Assembly: GCA_963786765.1 (NCBI GenBank)
Contig: CAWBAJ010000008.1
Coordinates: 1 to 64,000, forward strand
Direction of reading: 5' to 3'
From: DATKNA01 sp963786765
Lineage (GTDB): Bacteria; Actinomycetota; Actinomycetes; Actinomycetales; Kineosporiaceae
Length of the DNA: 64,000 nt
Part shown: positions 9,237 to 18,259 of the stretch, piece by piece
Numbering within the stretch: position 1 is the first letter of the stretch
Layout: every line of letters begins with the position of its first letter
Translations under genes and position numbers: made by a program
Notes under the pieces: generated by a model
Told to the model about the DNA's origin: nothing
The model's input: the letters and a program-made list of their open reading frames with translations, nothing else
The model's database searches: none

Positions 9237-11821
9237 GCTCGTGCCCCCTGCTGCGACGTGCCCGAAGTCGTGCCGACCGATCCGACGGTGCCTGCCGTGC
9301 CCGCCGTGAGCGTGACGAGGGCGCCGTGGTCGACGCCGAGCGTGGCGCGCACGTGGCTGTTCGGCGAGTGGGTCGGCAGCCAGACGACGCGGTCGGCCAT
9401 CTCGGTGACCAGCAGCGGCAGCGTGACAGCGCCGCGCGTGGTCGACACCGTCACCCAGCCGCCGTCGACCGCGCCGATCTCGACGGCGGTGGCGAGCGAC
9501 GTCCGGGCGACCGGGACGTGCCGGGTGCCCGCGAGGTAGGGCTCGCCGTCCTGCAGGCGTCCCTCGTCGAGGAGCAGGTGCCAGGTCGCCAGGACCGCGG
9601 TACCCCGCTGCGGCTGCGGCGGGATCGGAGTCTGCACCCCGGGTGCGGCCACCCGCTCGCCCTCCCACGCGTCCAGCTCGGCGAGCTCCCCCCGCACTCG
9701 CTCGACCCCGCGCAGCCCGAGCGGCGCGTCCATGGCGTCGGCCAGCGCGTCGACCGCGCGCAGGTCGCTCATCGCGCTGGACCGCAGGGCCTGCTGGAAG
9801 GAACGCCAGCGGCCCTCCCAGTCGACGAAGGTGCCCGCCTTCTCCGACGGCGGGGCCACGGGCAGCACGACGTCGGCCCGTTCCGTGACAGCGCCGGCGC
9901 GCACCTCCAGGCTGACGACGAACGTGGCGCCGTCCAGCGCGGCCAGGGCTGCGACCGGGTCGGGCAGGTCGGCCGGGTCCACCCCTGCGACGACGAGCCC
10001 GCTCAGGCGCCCCGAGGCGGCGGCGGCGATGATCCCCGTGGTGTCCCGGCCGGGGACCGGCGGCAGCGAGGGCAGGCCCCACACCGCGGCGACGTCGACA
10101 CGCGCGGCCGGGTCGGCCACCGGGCGGCCGCCGGGGAGCAGCGAGGGGAACGCGCCCGCCTCGAGCGCGCCGCGCTCCCCCGCCCGCCGCGGCACCCAGG
10201 CCAGCCGGGCACCGGTGGTGGCGGCGAGCCGGACGGCGGCGGTCAGCGCGCCGGGGACCGTTGCGAGCCGCTCACCGACGAGCAGCACCGCCCCCGCGGC
10301 GCGCAGTCCCTCGGCGGCGGCGCGGATCTCGTCCGGCACCTCGCCGGTGGCGCCCGCGCCGATGGCGTCCAGCACCTCGGCCTCGGTGCCCGGCGCCGCC
10401 GGGACGAGCCGGCCGCCCAGCTTGGCGAGGCCGCGCGATGCGTAGGGCGCGACGGCGTGCACGGCGAGCCCCTTGGCCGACGCCTTGCGCAGGCGCAGGA
10501 AGAGGATCGGCGACTCCTCCTCGGGCTCGAGGCCGGCGAGGAGCACGGCCGGGGCGGCCTCGACGTCGGCGTACGTGACGCCGAGCCCGGCCCCCGCGAC
10601 GGCGTGGCCGAGGAAGGCCTCCTCCTCCGGTGAATGGGGCCGGGCCCGGAAGTCGACGTCGTTCGTGCCGAGCGCCACCCGAGCGAACTTGCCGTACGCG
10701 TACGCGTCCTCGACCGTCACGCGGCCGCCCACGAGCACGCCGACACCGCCGGCGTCCCGGGCCGCGGCCAGCCCCCGCGCGGCGACGTCCAGGGCCTCCG
10801 GCCAGGAGGCCACCCGCAGCTCGCCGGTGGCCTCGTCGCGCACCATGGGCTGCTCGAGCCGGTCGGCGGCGTTCTGCCAGGTGAACGCCCAGCGGCCCTT
10901 GTCGCAGTTCCAGTCCTCGTTGACCGCCGGGTCCTCCCAGGCCCAGCGCCGCATCACGACGCCGCGCCGGTGGTCGACCCGCAGCCCGCAGCCGGAGGCG
11001 CAGTGCTCGCAGACGCCGCGGGTCGAGACGAGGTCGAACGGCCGGGCGCGGAAGCGGTACGCGGCACCGGTCAGGGCGCCGACCGGGCAGATCTGGATGG
11101 TGTTGCCCGAGAAGTAGCTGGCGAAGGGCTGGCCACTCTCGTCGAGGGCAGACCCCCCCTCCGTCGCGACCTGGGTCGCGAAGCCGAGGACGCCCGGCGA
11201 GAAGACGCCGATCTGCTGGTCGGCGCCCCGGTTCTGCAGGTCGATGAACGGGTCGCCCGCAATCTCCTTGGAGAAGCGCGTGCACCGCTGGCACAGGACG
11301 CACCGCTCCCGGTCGAGCAGCACCTCCGTGGAGATCCGGATCGGCTTGGGGAACGTGCGCTTCTTCTCCTGGAAGCGGCTGATCGGGGCGCCGTTGCTCA
11401 TCGCCTGGTTCTGCAGCGGGCACTCGCCGCCCTTGTCACAGACCGGGCAGTCCAGCGGGTGGTTCACCAGCAGCAGCTCGATCACGCCCGCCTGCGCCTT
11501 CGCGGCCACCGGCGAGGTGAACTGGGTGCGCACGACCATGCCCGCGGTGACCTCGAGCGTGCAGCTGGCCTGCGGCTTGGGCATCGCCCGCAGCGAGCCG
11601 TCGGGACCGGGCGTGGCGACCTCCACGAGGCACTGCCGGCAGGCGCCGACGGGCGCCAGCAGCGGGTGGTCGCAGAACCGGGGGATGGCGATGCCGACCT
11701 GCTCGGCGGCGCGGATGACGAGCGTGCCCTTGGGGACGCTCACCTCGACGTCGTCGATGACGGCGGTGACGAGGTCCGGCCTCGCCTGCTCCGTCGATGT
11801 CTGGTTCGCGGTGACGGTCAT
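9233..11821 (-). CDS. nuoG: NADH-quinone oxidoreductase subunit G
   Basis: NuoG is the large Fe-S subunit of the NADH-oxidising arm. The 862-residue protein opens with a [2Fe-2S] ferredoxin domain (Cys50, Cys61, Cys64, then Cys in PQASC). It continues with LDCPVCDKGGECPLQ and CVLCQRCTRFSKEI for [4Fe-4S] clusters, then enters a molybdopterin-oxidoreductase fold starting CEHCASGCGLRVD with a later Cys in EDWNCDKGRWAF. That last cluster corresponds to the extra one found in some bacterial NuoG proteins. The second half is Ala/Gly-rich and less conserved. The ATG overlaps the nuoF stop by one base (TGATG). Confidence 0.97.
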   Translation of the reverse strand: MTVTANQTSTEQARPDLVTAVIDDVEVSVPKGTLVIRAAEQVGIAIPRFCDHPLLAPVGACRQCLVEVATPGPDGSLRAMPKPQASCTLEVTAGMVVRTQFTSPVAAKAQAGVIELLLVNHPLDCPVCDKGGECPLQNQAMSNGAPISRFQEKKRTFPKPIRISTEVLLDRERCVLCQRCTRFSKEIAGDPFIDLQNRGADQQIGVFSPGVLGFATQVATEGGSALDESGQPFASYFSGNTIQICPVGALTGAAYRFRARPFDLVSTRGVCEHCASGCGLRVDHRRGVVMRRWAWEDPAVNEDWNCDKGRWAFTWQNAADRLEQPMVRDEATGELRVASWPEALDVAARGLAAARDAGGVGVLVGGRVTVEDAYAYGKFARVALGTNDVDFRARPHSPEEEAFLGHAVAGAGLGVTYADVEAAPAVLLAGLEPEEESPILFLRLRKASAKGLAVHAVAPYASRGLAKLGGRLVPAAPGTEAEVLDAIGAGATGEVPDEIRAAAEGLRAAGAVLLVGERLATVPGALTAAVRLAATTGARLAWVPRRAGERGALEAGAFPSLLPGGRPVADPAARVDVAAVWGLPSLPPVPGRDTTGIIAAAASGRLSGLVVAGVDPADLPDPVAALAALDGATFVVSLEVRAGAVTERADVVLPVAPPSEKAGTFVDWEGRWRSFQQALRSSAMSDLRAVDALADAMDAPLGLRGVERVRGELAELDAWEGERVAAPGVQTPIPPQPQRGTAVLATWHLLLDEGRLQDGEPYLAGTRHVPVARTSLATAVEIGAVDGGWVTVSTTRGAVTLPLLVTEMADRVVWLPTHSPNSHVRATLGVDHGALVTLTAGTAGTVGSVGTTSGTSQQGARA

Positions 11822-13137
11822 CAGGCGTGGACTCCGGCGAAGACGGTGGACGCGACGGGGTCGAAGGGACAGCCGCCCTCTTCGAAGTGGCGGATGTACT
11901 CGTCCCGGAAGTACTGCACGGACGACGTGATGGGGCTGGTCGCGCCGTCGCCGAGGGCGCAGAACGAGCGGCCGAGGATGTTGTCGCAGATGTCGAGCAG
12001 CTTGGCCAGGTCCGCCTCGGTGCCGTCGCCGGCCTCGAGCCGGCGCAGGATCTGCACCAGCCAGTAGGTGCCCTCCCGGCAGGGGGTGCACTTGCCGCAC
12101 GACTCGTGCTTGTAGAACTCGGTCCAGCGCAGGACGGCGCGCACGACGCACGTCGTGTCGTCGAAGAGCTGCAGCGCCCGGGTGCCGAGCATCGAGCCGG
12201 CGGCGCCCACCGACTCGAAGTCGAGCGGGGTGTCGAGGTGCTCGTCGGTGAACAGGGGCGTCGACGAGCCGCCCGGCGTCCAGAACTTCAGCCGGTGCCC
12301 GGCCCGGATGCCGCCGGCCATGTCCAGCAGCTCCCGCAGGGTGATCCCGAGCGGGGCCTCGTACTGGCCCGGCCGGGTGACGTGGCCGGACAGCGAGAAC
12401 AGGCCGAAGCCGGCCGACTTGGGGGTGCCCATCGAGCTGAACCATTCGGCGCCGTTGAGGACGATCGACGGCACGCTCGCGATCGACTCGACGTTGTTCA
12501 CCACGGTCGGGCGGGCGTACAGGCCGGCGACCGCCGGGAACGGCGGCTTGAGGCGTGGCTGGCCGCGCCGCCCCTCGAGCGAGTCCAGCAGCGCCGTCTC
12601 CTCGCCGCAGATGTAGGCGCCCGCGCCGGCGTGGACGACGATCTCGAGGTCGAAGCCGGAGCCGAGGATGTCGGTGCCGAGGTAGCCCTTGGCGCGGGCC
12701 TCCTCGACGGCCGTCAGCAGCCGGCGGTACACGTGCAGGACCTCGCCGCGGACGTAGATGAAGGCCTTGTTGCAGCCGATGGCGTAGCTGGTGATGATCA
12801 CGCCCTCGATCAGCACCTGCGGGCTGGCCAGCATGATCGGCACGTCCTTGCACGTGCCGGGCTCGGACTCGTCCGCGTTGACGACGAGGTAGCGCGGGCC
12901 GCCGTCCGGCTTCGGCAGGAAGCTCCACTTCAGCCCGGTCGGGAAGCCGGCGCCGCCGCGGCCGCGCAGGCCCGAGTCCTTGACGGCGGTGAGAACGTCG
13001 GCGGGCGCCAGCGCGAGGGCGGCCCGCAGCCCTTCGTAGCCGCCGTCGCGCTCGTAGCTCGCGAGGGACCAGGAGGCCGCGTCGTCCCAGATGCGGCTGA
13101 GGATCGGGGTGAGGGTGACCGGGGATCGATCAGTCAT
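11821..13137 (-). CDS. nuoF: NADH-quinone oxidoreductase subunit F
   Basis: NuoF binds NADH and FMN and starts electron transfer in complex I. The 438-residue protein contains the glycine-rich GLRGRGGAGFPTGLKWSF (NADH/FMN), VVNADESEPGTCKD, AGAYICGEETALL, and the [4Fe-4S] motif ESCGKCTPCREG with a later cysteine in RSFCALGDGA. The ATG at 13137 lies 5 bases after the nuoE stop. No indels are seen. Confidence 0.98.
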   Translation of the reverse strand: MTDRSPVTLTPILSRIWDDAASWSLASYERDGGYEGLRAALALAPADVLTAVKDSGLRGRGGAGFPTGLKWSFLPKPDGGPRYLVVNADESEPGTCKDVPIMLASPQVLIEGVIITSYAIGCNKAFIYVRGEVLHVYRRLLTAVEEARAKGYLGTDILGSGFDLEIVVHAGAGAYICGEETALLDSLEGRRGQPRLKPPFPAVAGLYARPTVVNNVESIASVPSIVLNGAEWFSSMGTPKSAGFGLFSLSGHVTRPGQYEAPLGITLRELLDMAGGIRAGHRLKFWTPGGSSTPLFTDEHLDTPLDFESVGAAGSMLGTRALQLFDDTTCVVRAVLRWTEFYKHESCGKCTPCREGTYWLVQILRRLEAGDGTEADLAKLLDICDNILGRSFCALGDGATSPITSSVQYFRDEYIRHFEEGGCPFDPVASTVFAGVHA

Positions 13138-13142
13138 GGATG

Positions 13143-14087
13143 TCAGCCCTTCGCCCCGTCGCCGGGGTTCTCGTCCTTGAGCGCAGCGCCCTGGGCGTTC
13201 TGCGGGCGCGGCGTCGTCGCGCGGCCGCTGTCGGCCGTGCCGTCGGTCGCGTCGGCGGGTGGCTTGCCGGCAGTCGTGCCGCCGCGGTCCGACGCCGGGG
13301 GCGACGCCGGGGTGTCCCGGGAGCTGGTGACGCCGCCGCGGGCTGTGCTCTCGATGCTGCCGGTGACAGGCCCGAGCTGCTCCGCGCCCTGCGCGACCCG
13401 CTCGCGCCGGCGGTCCGGTTCGGGCGCCGTCCAGCCGCGCTCCTTGGCCAGGCGCAGCCCCTCCAGCGTCGCCGGCCCGGCGCCGACGCCCTCGTGCGCC
13501 CTGCCGTCGTTGAAGCCGGCCAGCACCCGGGACATCTGCCTGAACGTGCACACGGTGGCGGCGCCGCGGGTCGGCGTCACGGGTTCGCCCGCTCGCAGCT
13601 GGTCGGCGAGGTCGCGGGTGCTCGCCGGGGTCTGGTTGTCGAAGAACTCCCAGTTGACCATGACCACGGGGGCGTAGTCGCACGCCGCGTTGCACTCGAT
13701 CCGCTCGAGCGTGACCGCGCCGTCGGGGGTCGTCTCGTCGTGGCCGATGCCCAGGTGTTCGGACACGGCCCGGAAGATCTCGTCGCCGCCGAGGACCGCG
13801 CAGAGGGTGTTCGTGCAGACCCCGAGGGTGTAGGTGCCGTTGGGGTGCCGCTTGTACTGCGTGTAGAAGGTCGCGACGGCAGCGACCTCGGCAGTGGTCA
13901 GGCCGAGCTGCTCGGCACAGAACGCGATCCCGTCCGGGCTCACGAAGCCCTCCTCGCTCTGCACGAGGTGGAGCATCGGGAGCAGCGCCGACCGGGGCAC
14001 CGGGTAGCGCTCGATGATCGCCTGGGCGTCGGCAGTGAGCCGGGCCCGGGCCACGTCGTCGGGAAGAATTCTGGATTCGGCGGGCAT
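13143..14087 (-). CDS. nuoE: NADH-quinone oxidoreductase subunit E with long C-terminal tail
   Basis: NuoE carries the off-pathway [2Fe-2S] cluster N1a next to NuoF. The four ligands are visible: Cys91 and Cys96 in CTNTLCAVLGG, Cys132 and Cys136 in ECNAACDY. The thioredoxin-like fold ends near residue 220. About 95 further residues form a Pro/Thr/Gly/Ala-rich tail with no recognisable domain, so the 314-residue protein is longer than the common 160-250. The tail has the same GC3 bias as the rest and no frame break. Confidence 0.96.
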   Translation of the reverse strand: MPAESRILPDDVARARLTADAQAIIERYPVPRSALLPMLHLVQSEEGFVSPDGIAFCAEQLGLTTAEVAAVATFYTQYKRHPNGTYTLGVCTNTLCAVLGGDEIFRAVSEHLGIGHDETTPDGAVTLERIECNAACDYAPVVMVNWEFFDNQTPASTRDLADQLRAGEPVTPTRGAATVCTFRQMSRVLAGFNDGRAHEGVGAGPATLEGLRLAKERGWTAPEPDRRRERVAQGAEQLGPVTGSIESTARGGVTSSRDTPASPPASDRGGTTAGKPPADATDGTADSGRATTPRPQNAQGAALKDENPGDGAKG

Positions 14088-15514
14088 CAGCGGTCGACTC
14101 CACCCATCACGGGGTCGAGCGAGGCCACGGCGACGATGACGTCGGCGACCTGGCCGCCCTCGCTCATCGCCGCAACGGCCTGCAGGTTGACGAAGGAGGG
14201 GTCACGGAAGTGCGCCCGGAACGGCCGGGTGCCCCCGTCGGACACCAGGTGGGCGCCGAGCTCCCCGCGCGGCGACTCGACGGGGAAGTACACCTGCCCG
14301 GCGGGCACGCGGAAGCCCTCGGTGACCAGCTTGAAGTGGTGGATCAGGGCCTCCATCGAGGTGCCCATGATCTCGCGGATGTGCTCCAGGCTGTTGCCCA
14401 TCCCGTCGCCGCCGATAGCCAGCTGCGCCGGCCAGGCGATCTTCCGGTCGGCGATCATGACAGGGGTGGGCGGGGAATCGCGGAGCCGTTTGACGCACTG
14501 CTCGACGATGCGCAGCGACTGGCGCATCTCCTCGATGCGGATCCGCATGCGACCGTAGGCGTCACAGGTGTCCCAGGTGACGACGTCGAACTCGTAGTTC
14601 TCGTAGCCGCAGTAGGGCTGGGTGCGGCGCAGGTCGTGCGGCAGCCCGGTGGCGCGCAGCACGGGCCCGGTCAGGCCGAGTGCCATGCACCCGGTGAGGT
14701 CGAGGTACCCGACGTCGACGAGCCGGCTGCGCACCACCGGGTTCTCGTTCGAGAGCTTCTCGACGTCGGTGATGTCCTGCAGCATGCCGGGCATCTCGTC
14801 CATGATCGCGTCGAGCGTGCCGGGCGGGATGTCCTGCGCCAGGCCGCCGGGACGGATGAACGCGTGGTTCATCCGCAGGCCCGTGATGAGCTCGAGCAGC
14901 TTCAGGACGCGCTCGCGCAGCCTGAAGCCGACCGTCATCACGGTGAGGGCGCCGATCTCCATCCCCCCGGTCGCGAGCGCGACGATGTGCGAGCTGACCC
15001 GGTTCAGCTCCATGAGCAGCACGCGGATCACGTGGACGCGCTCGGGGATCTGGTCCTCGATGCCGAGCAGCCGCTCGATCCCGAGGCAGTACGCCGCCTC
15101 CTGGTACAGCGGGGACAGGTAGTCCATCCGCGTGCACAGCGTGACGCCCTGGACCCAGGTCCGGTACTCCATCTGCTTCTCGATGCCCGTGTGCAGGTAG
15201 CCGACGCCGCACCGGGCCTCGGTCACCGTCTCGCCGTCGATCTCGAGGATGAGCCGCAGCACCCCGTGCGTGGACGGGTGCTGCGGGCCCATGTTGACGA
15301 CGATCCGCTCCTCGCCGAGGTGGGTGGCCTCCTCGGCGATCTCGTCCCAGTCGCCGCCGCTGGCCGTGAAGATGCGGCCTTCCTCGATCTCGTCGGCCCC
15401 GAGGTCGTCGGGCAGGTCGTAGGGGTCGGCGTCGTCCGTGCTGCCGGGCACCCGGGCGGGCGGCGGGACGTCGACAGGCTCGGCGGCCGACGGGTCGATG
15501 GTCTGATCGCTCAT
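14087..15514 (-). CDS. nuoD: NADH-quinone oxidoreductase subunit D
   Basis: NuoD is the 49-kDa-type subunit forming the quinone-binding cavity with NuoB. The 475-residue protein has a disordered acidic N-terminal 60 residues, then NMGPQHPSTHGVLRLILEID with the conserved histidines facing the quinone, GYLHTGIEKQMEYRTW, MDYLSPLYQEAAY, and the terminal DPVMGGVDR. It overlaps nuoC and nuoE by one base each (TGATG). Confidence 0.98.
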   Translation of the reverse strand: MSDQTIDPSAAEPVDVPPPARVPGSTDDADPYDLPDDLGADEIEEGRIFTASGGDWDEIAEEATHLGEERIVVNMGPQHPSTHGVLRLILEIDGETVTEARCGVGYLHTGIEKQMEYRTWVQGVTLCTRMDYLSPLYQEAAYCLGIERLLGIEDQIPERVHVIRVLLMELNRVSSHIVALATGGMEIGALTVMTVGFRLRERVLKLLELITGLRMNHAFIRPGGLAQDIPPGTLDAIMDEMPGMLQDITDVEKLSNENPVVRSRLVDVGYLDLTGCMALGLTGPVLRATGLPHDLRRTQPYCGYENYEFDVVTWDTCDAYGRMRIRIEEMRQSLRIVEQCVKRLRDSPPTPVMIADRKIAWPAQLAIGGDGMGNSLEHIREIMGTSMEALIHHFKLVTEGFRVPAGQVYFPVESPRGELGAHLVSDGGTRPFRAHFRDPSFVNLQAVAAMSEGGQVADVIVAVASLDPVMGGVDR

Positions 15515-16260
15515 CAGTTGTACGACCTCCGGACGTCCGGCGGCGGGATGACCGCGCCCTTGTACTCCACGTCGATGCCGCCCAGCGGGTAGTCCTTGCG
15601 CTGCGGGTGGCCGGGCCAGTCGTCCGGCATCTCGATCCGGGTGAGGGCGGGGTGCCCGTCGTAGACGATGCCGAAGAAGTCCCAGGCTTCGCGCTCCTGC
15701 CAGTCGGCGGTCGGGTAGACCTCGACGACGGACGGGATGTGCGGGTCGTCGTCGGGGCAGGTGACCTCGAGCCTGACCCGGCGATTGTGCGTGATCGAGA
15801 GCAGATGGTAGACGGAGTGCAGCTCGCGGCCGGCGTCCTGGGGGTAGTGCACGCCGCTCAACGAGGCGCAGACCTCGAACCGCAGGTCGGGGTCGTCCCG
15901 CAGCACCCGGCACGTCTCGAACAGGTGCTCGCGGCGCACGAAGAACGTGATCTCCCCGCGGTCCACCACGGTCTTCTCGACGGCCACGCCGAAGCTCGAC
16001 CCCGCGCCCCCCAGCGCTGTCATCAGGGCGTCGGCGACGGCGTCGAAGTCGCCGCCGTAGGGCCGCTCGGACGGCGCCGGCATGGCGATCGTGCGGACGA
16101 GGCCGTTGTAGCCGGAGGTGTCGCCGGTGTCCTCCTGACCGAACATGCCCCGCCGGACCTCGATGACCTCCGGCTCCGCGGCGGTGGTGGCCGGCACGTT
16201 GCCGATCTCGTCCTTGCTCGGCGACGTCTCGTCCGTGCGCCCGATGGGGATCTCGCTCAC
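15514..16260 (-). CDS. nuoC: NADH-quinone oxidoreductase subunit C
   Basis: NuoC is the 30-kDa-type structural subunit of the connecting fragment of complex I. The 248-residue protein ends with the family signature WQEREAWDFFGIVYDGHP followed by LTRIEMPDDWPGHPQRKDYP. The first 60 residues are low-complexity. The GTG at 16260 was chosen because it forms a GTGA overlap with the nuoB stop. Confidence 0.97.
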   Translation of the reverse strand: MSEIPIGRTDETSPSKDEIGNVPATTAAEPEVIEVRRGMFGQEDTGDTSGYNGLVRTIAMPAPSERPYGGDFDAVADALMTALGGAGSSFGVAVEKTVVDRGEITFFVRREHLFETCRVLRDDPDLRFEVCASLSGVHYPQDAGRELHSVYHLLSITHNRRVRLEVTCPDDDPHIPSVVEVYPTADWQEREAWDFFGIVYDGHPALTRIEMPDDWPGHPQRKDYPLGGIDVEYKGAVIPPPDVRRSYN

Positions 16261-16811
16261 CGCAGCAGACCCTTCATCTTCGAGGTGGGCATGGCCTCGA
16301 TCGCGGCCTGCTCGGCGGCCACGGCGGCCCGGCGGCGGTTCACGCCGAGCGGCATCCGCTGGATCTCCTCGTGCAGGGCCAGGATCGCGTTGATGAGCAT
16401 CTCCGGCCGGGGCGGGCAGCCGGGCAGGTAGATGTCCACCGGGACGATGTGGTCGACGCCCTGGACGATCGCGTAGTTGTTGAACATGCCGCCTGAGGAG
16501 GCGCAGACACCCATGGACAGCACCCACTTGGGCTCGACCATCTGGTCGTAGATCTGCCGCAGGACGGGCGCCATCTTCTGGCTCACCCGGCCGGCGACGA
16601 TCATGAGGTCGGCCTGGCGCGGCGACGCGCGGAAGACCTCCATGCCGAACCGACCGAGGTCGTACTTGGGACCGCCGGTCGTCATCATCTCGATGGCGCA
16701 GCAGGCGAGCCCGAAGGTCGCGGGCCACAACGAGCTCTTGCGCATGTAGCCGGCGATCTGCTCGACCGACGTCAGCAGGAAGCCGCTCGGCAGCTTCTCC
16801 TCGATACCCAT
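16257..16811 (-). CDS. nuoB: NADH-quinone oxidoreductase subunit B
   Basis: NuoB holds cluster N2, the last Fe-S centre before quinone. The 184-residue protein has the tandem cysteines in FGLACCAIEMM, a third in SMGVCASSGGMF and a fourth in YLPGCPPRPEML. It starts MGIEEKLPSGFLLTSVEQIAGY. The gap of about 60 bases from nuoA is filled by nothing I recognise. Confidence 0.98.
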   Translation of the reverse strand: MGIEEKLPSGFLLTSVEQIAGYMRKSSLWPATFGLACCAIEMMTTGGPKYDLGRFGMEVFRASPRQADLMIVAGRVSQKMAPVLRQIYDQMVEPKWVLSMGVCASSGGMFNNYAIVQGVDHIVPVDIYLPGCPPRPEMLINAILALHEEIQRMPLGVNRRRAAVAAEQAAIEAMPTSKMKGLLR

Positions 16812-16871
16812 GGCGTCTATGCCCGCCCTCTCAGCGCGCTGCGCTCGTTCGTCGTCCGGTGCTCCGGTCCG

Positions 16872-17231
16872 TCAGTCCCACTCGAGGCCACCGCGGCGCC
16901 ACACGTAGGCGTACGCCACGAACACCGTGACGATGAACAGCACCATCTCGACCAGGCCGAAGAGCTTGAGCTGGTCGAACGCCACGGCGTAGGGAATGAG
17001 GAACACGCTCTCGATGTCGAAGACGATGAAGAGCATCGCCACGAGGTAGTACTTCACGGGGAATCGCCCGCCGCCGGCGGCATGCGGGGTGGGCTCGATC
17101 CCGCACTCGTACGCGTCGAGCTTGGCGCGGTTGTAGCGCTTGGGCCCGGCCAGCGAACCGGCACCGATCGAGAAGACCGCGAACCCCGCCGAGATGGCTC
17201 CCAGGACGAGGATCGGTACGTAGGGGTTCAC
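16872..17231 (-). CDS. nuoA: NADH-quinone oxidoreductase subunit A
   Basis: NuoA is a three-helix membrane subunit that interacts with NuoH and NuoJ. It reads VNPYVPILVLGAISAGFAVF, with KLDAYECGIEP in the loop between helices 1 and 2 and FPVKYYLVAMLFIVFDIESV in helix 2. The GTG at 17231 is preceded by GAAGGGTGAGGG. An ATG at 17246 would add five residues. This is the first gene of the nuo operon, and a Rex-type operator lies about 165 bases upstream. Confidence 0.95.
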   Translation of the reverse strand: MNPYVPILVLGAISAGFAVFSIGAGSLAGPKRYNRAKLDAYECGIEPTPHAAGGGRFPVKYYLVAMLFIVFDIESVFLIPYAVAFDQLKLFGLVEMVLFIVTVFVAYAYVWRRGGLEWD

Positions 17232-17394
17232 GCCCTCACCCTTCATGTCGAGGACCGGCGGGAGCCGGGCCCGTGGCTGGCGGACCTGCTGCGACCGCTC
17301 GCGACGCGGCCCCATCCTAGGGGCGCCCGCACGGGCGGTCCGGGCGGGGCCGCGCCGCGCCGCGACGAGATCCACTCCCGGGGACCATGTGCGC

Positions 17395-17412
17395 TTGTGA
17401 AACTTTTCACGA
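17395..17412. promoter_or_regulatory. Rex-type redox operator upstream of nuoA
   Basis: TTGTGAAACTTTTCACGA matches the Rex consensus TTGTGAANNNNTTCACAA at 13 of 14 defined positions; the core GTGAAA-CT-TTTCAC is a perfect inverted repeat. It lies in the 270-base space between menG and nuoA, about 165 bases before the nuoA start. Rex binds such sites when NADH is low relative to NAD+ and releases them when NADH rises. The rex gene itself is in this window (54618-55414), and nuo is a known or predicted Rex target in Streptomyces. Since menG ends towards this space, nuo is the only likely target. Confidence 0.8.
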
Positions 17413-17504
17413 ATGGTTCCGTAGCAAGACTATGTCCTGCCACGCAGCAGGTATGCGCAGGGTGGCCACCCGTTTTCCTCGCGACGGGAGTCCCCGGCGC
17501 CCGG

Positions 17505-18197
17505 TCACGGCCGGACGGCGCGGTGCAGGGCGACGATCCCGCCGGACAGGTTCCGGTAGGCCACCTCGGCCCAGCCTGCCGACGCCACGAGCTCGCCGAG
17601 CTTCCGCTGGTCGGGCCAGGCACGGATCGACTCCGCCAGGTACACGTAGGAGTCCGGCGACGACGACACCCGCCGCGCCACCGCAGGCAGTGCCCGCATC
17701 AGGTACTCCGTGTAGACCCGCCGCCACGGCCCCCACGTCGGGTGCGAGAACTCGCAGACCACGAGCCGGCCGCCGTGCCTGGTGACCCGCCGCATCTCGG
17801 CGAGGGCCGCCCCCGTGTCCCCCACGTTGCGCAGCCCGAAGGAGATGGTGACCGCGTCGAAGACGGCGTCCGCGAACGGCAGGCGGGTGGCGTCGCCCGC
17901 CACGAACGGCAGGTCCGGACGCCGTCCGCGGCCGGTGCGGAGCATCCCCAGGGAGAAGTCGGACGGGACGGCGAGGACCCCCGCGTCGGTGAAGGGCGCC
18001 GTCGACGTACCCGTGCCGGCCGCCAGGTCGAGGAGCTTCTCGCCCGGGCGCATGTCGAGGGCTTCGACGACGGCGCGGCGCCAGCGCCTGTCCTGGCCGA
18101 GGGAGAGCACGTCGTTCGTGCGGTCGTAGCGCGCGGCCACCTCGTCGAACATGGCCGCGACCTCGTGCGGCCGCTTCTCCAGACTGGCCCGGGGCAT
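17505..18197 (-). CDS. menG: Demethylmenaquinone methyltransferase
   Basis: MenG (UbiE family) transfers a methyl group from S-adenosylmethionine to demethylmenaquinone, the last step of menaquinone synthesis. The 230-residue protein has the SAM site LLDLAAGTGTSTAPF, the UbiE signature ISFGLRNVGD, and FSHPTWGPWRRVYTEYLM. It begins MPRASLEKRPHEVAAMFDEVA. It is transcribed away from menF, with which it shares a 62-base divergent promoter space. Confidence 0.95.
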   Translation of the reverse strand: MPRASLEKRPHEVAAMFDEVAARYDRTNDVLSLGQDRRWRRAVVEALDMRPGEKLLDLAAGTGTSTAPFTDAGVLAVPSDFSLGMLRTGRGRRPDLPFVAGDATRLPFADAVFDAVTISFGLRNVGDTGAALAEMRRVTRHGGRLVVCEFSHPTWGPWRRVYTEYLMRALPAVARRVSSSPDSYVYLAESIRAWPDQRKLGELVASAGWAEVAYRNLSGGIVALHRAVRP

Positions 18198-18259
18198 GTG
18201 TCAATGATCGCAGGGATCCGGCGCGCCGCCCCGCGACGGCCCTGCTTACCCTGAACGCG

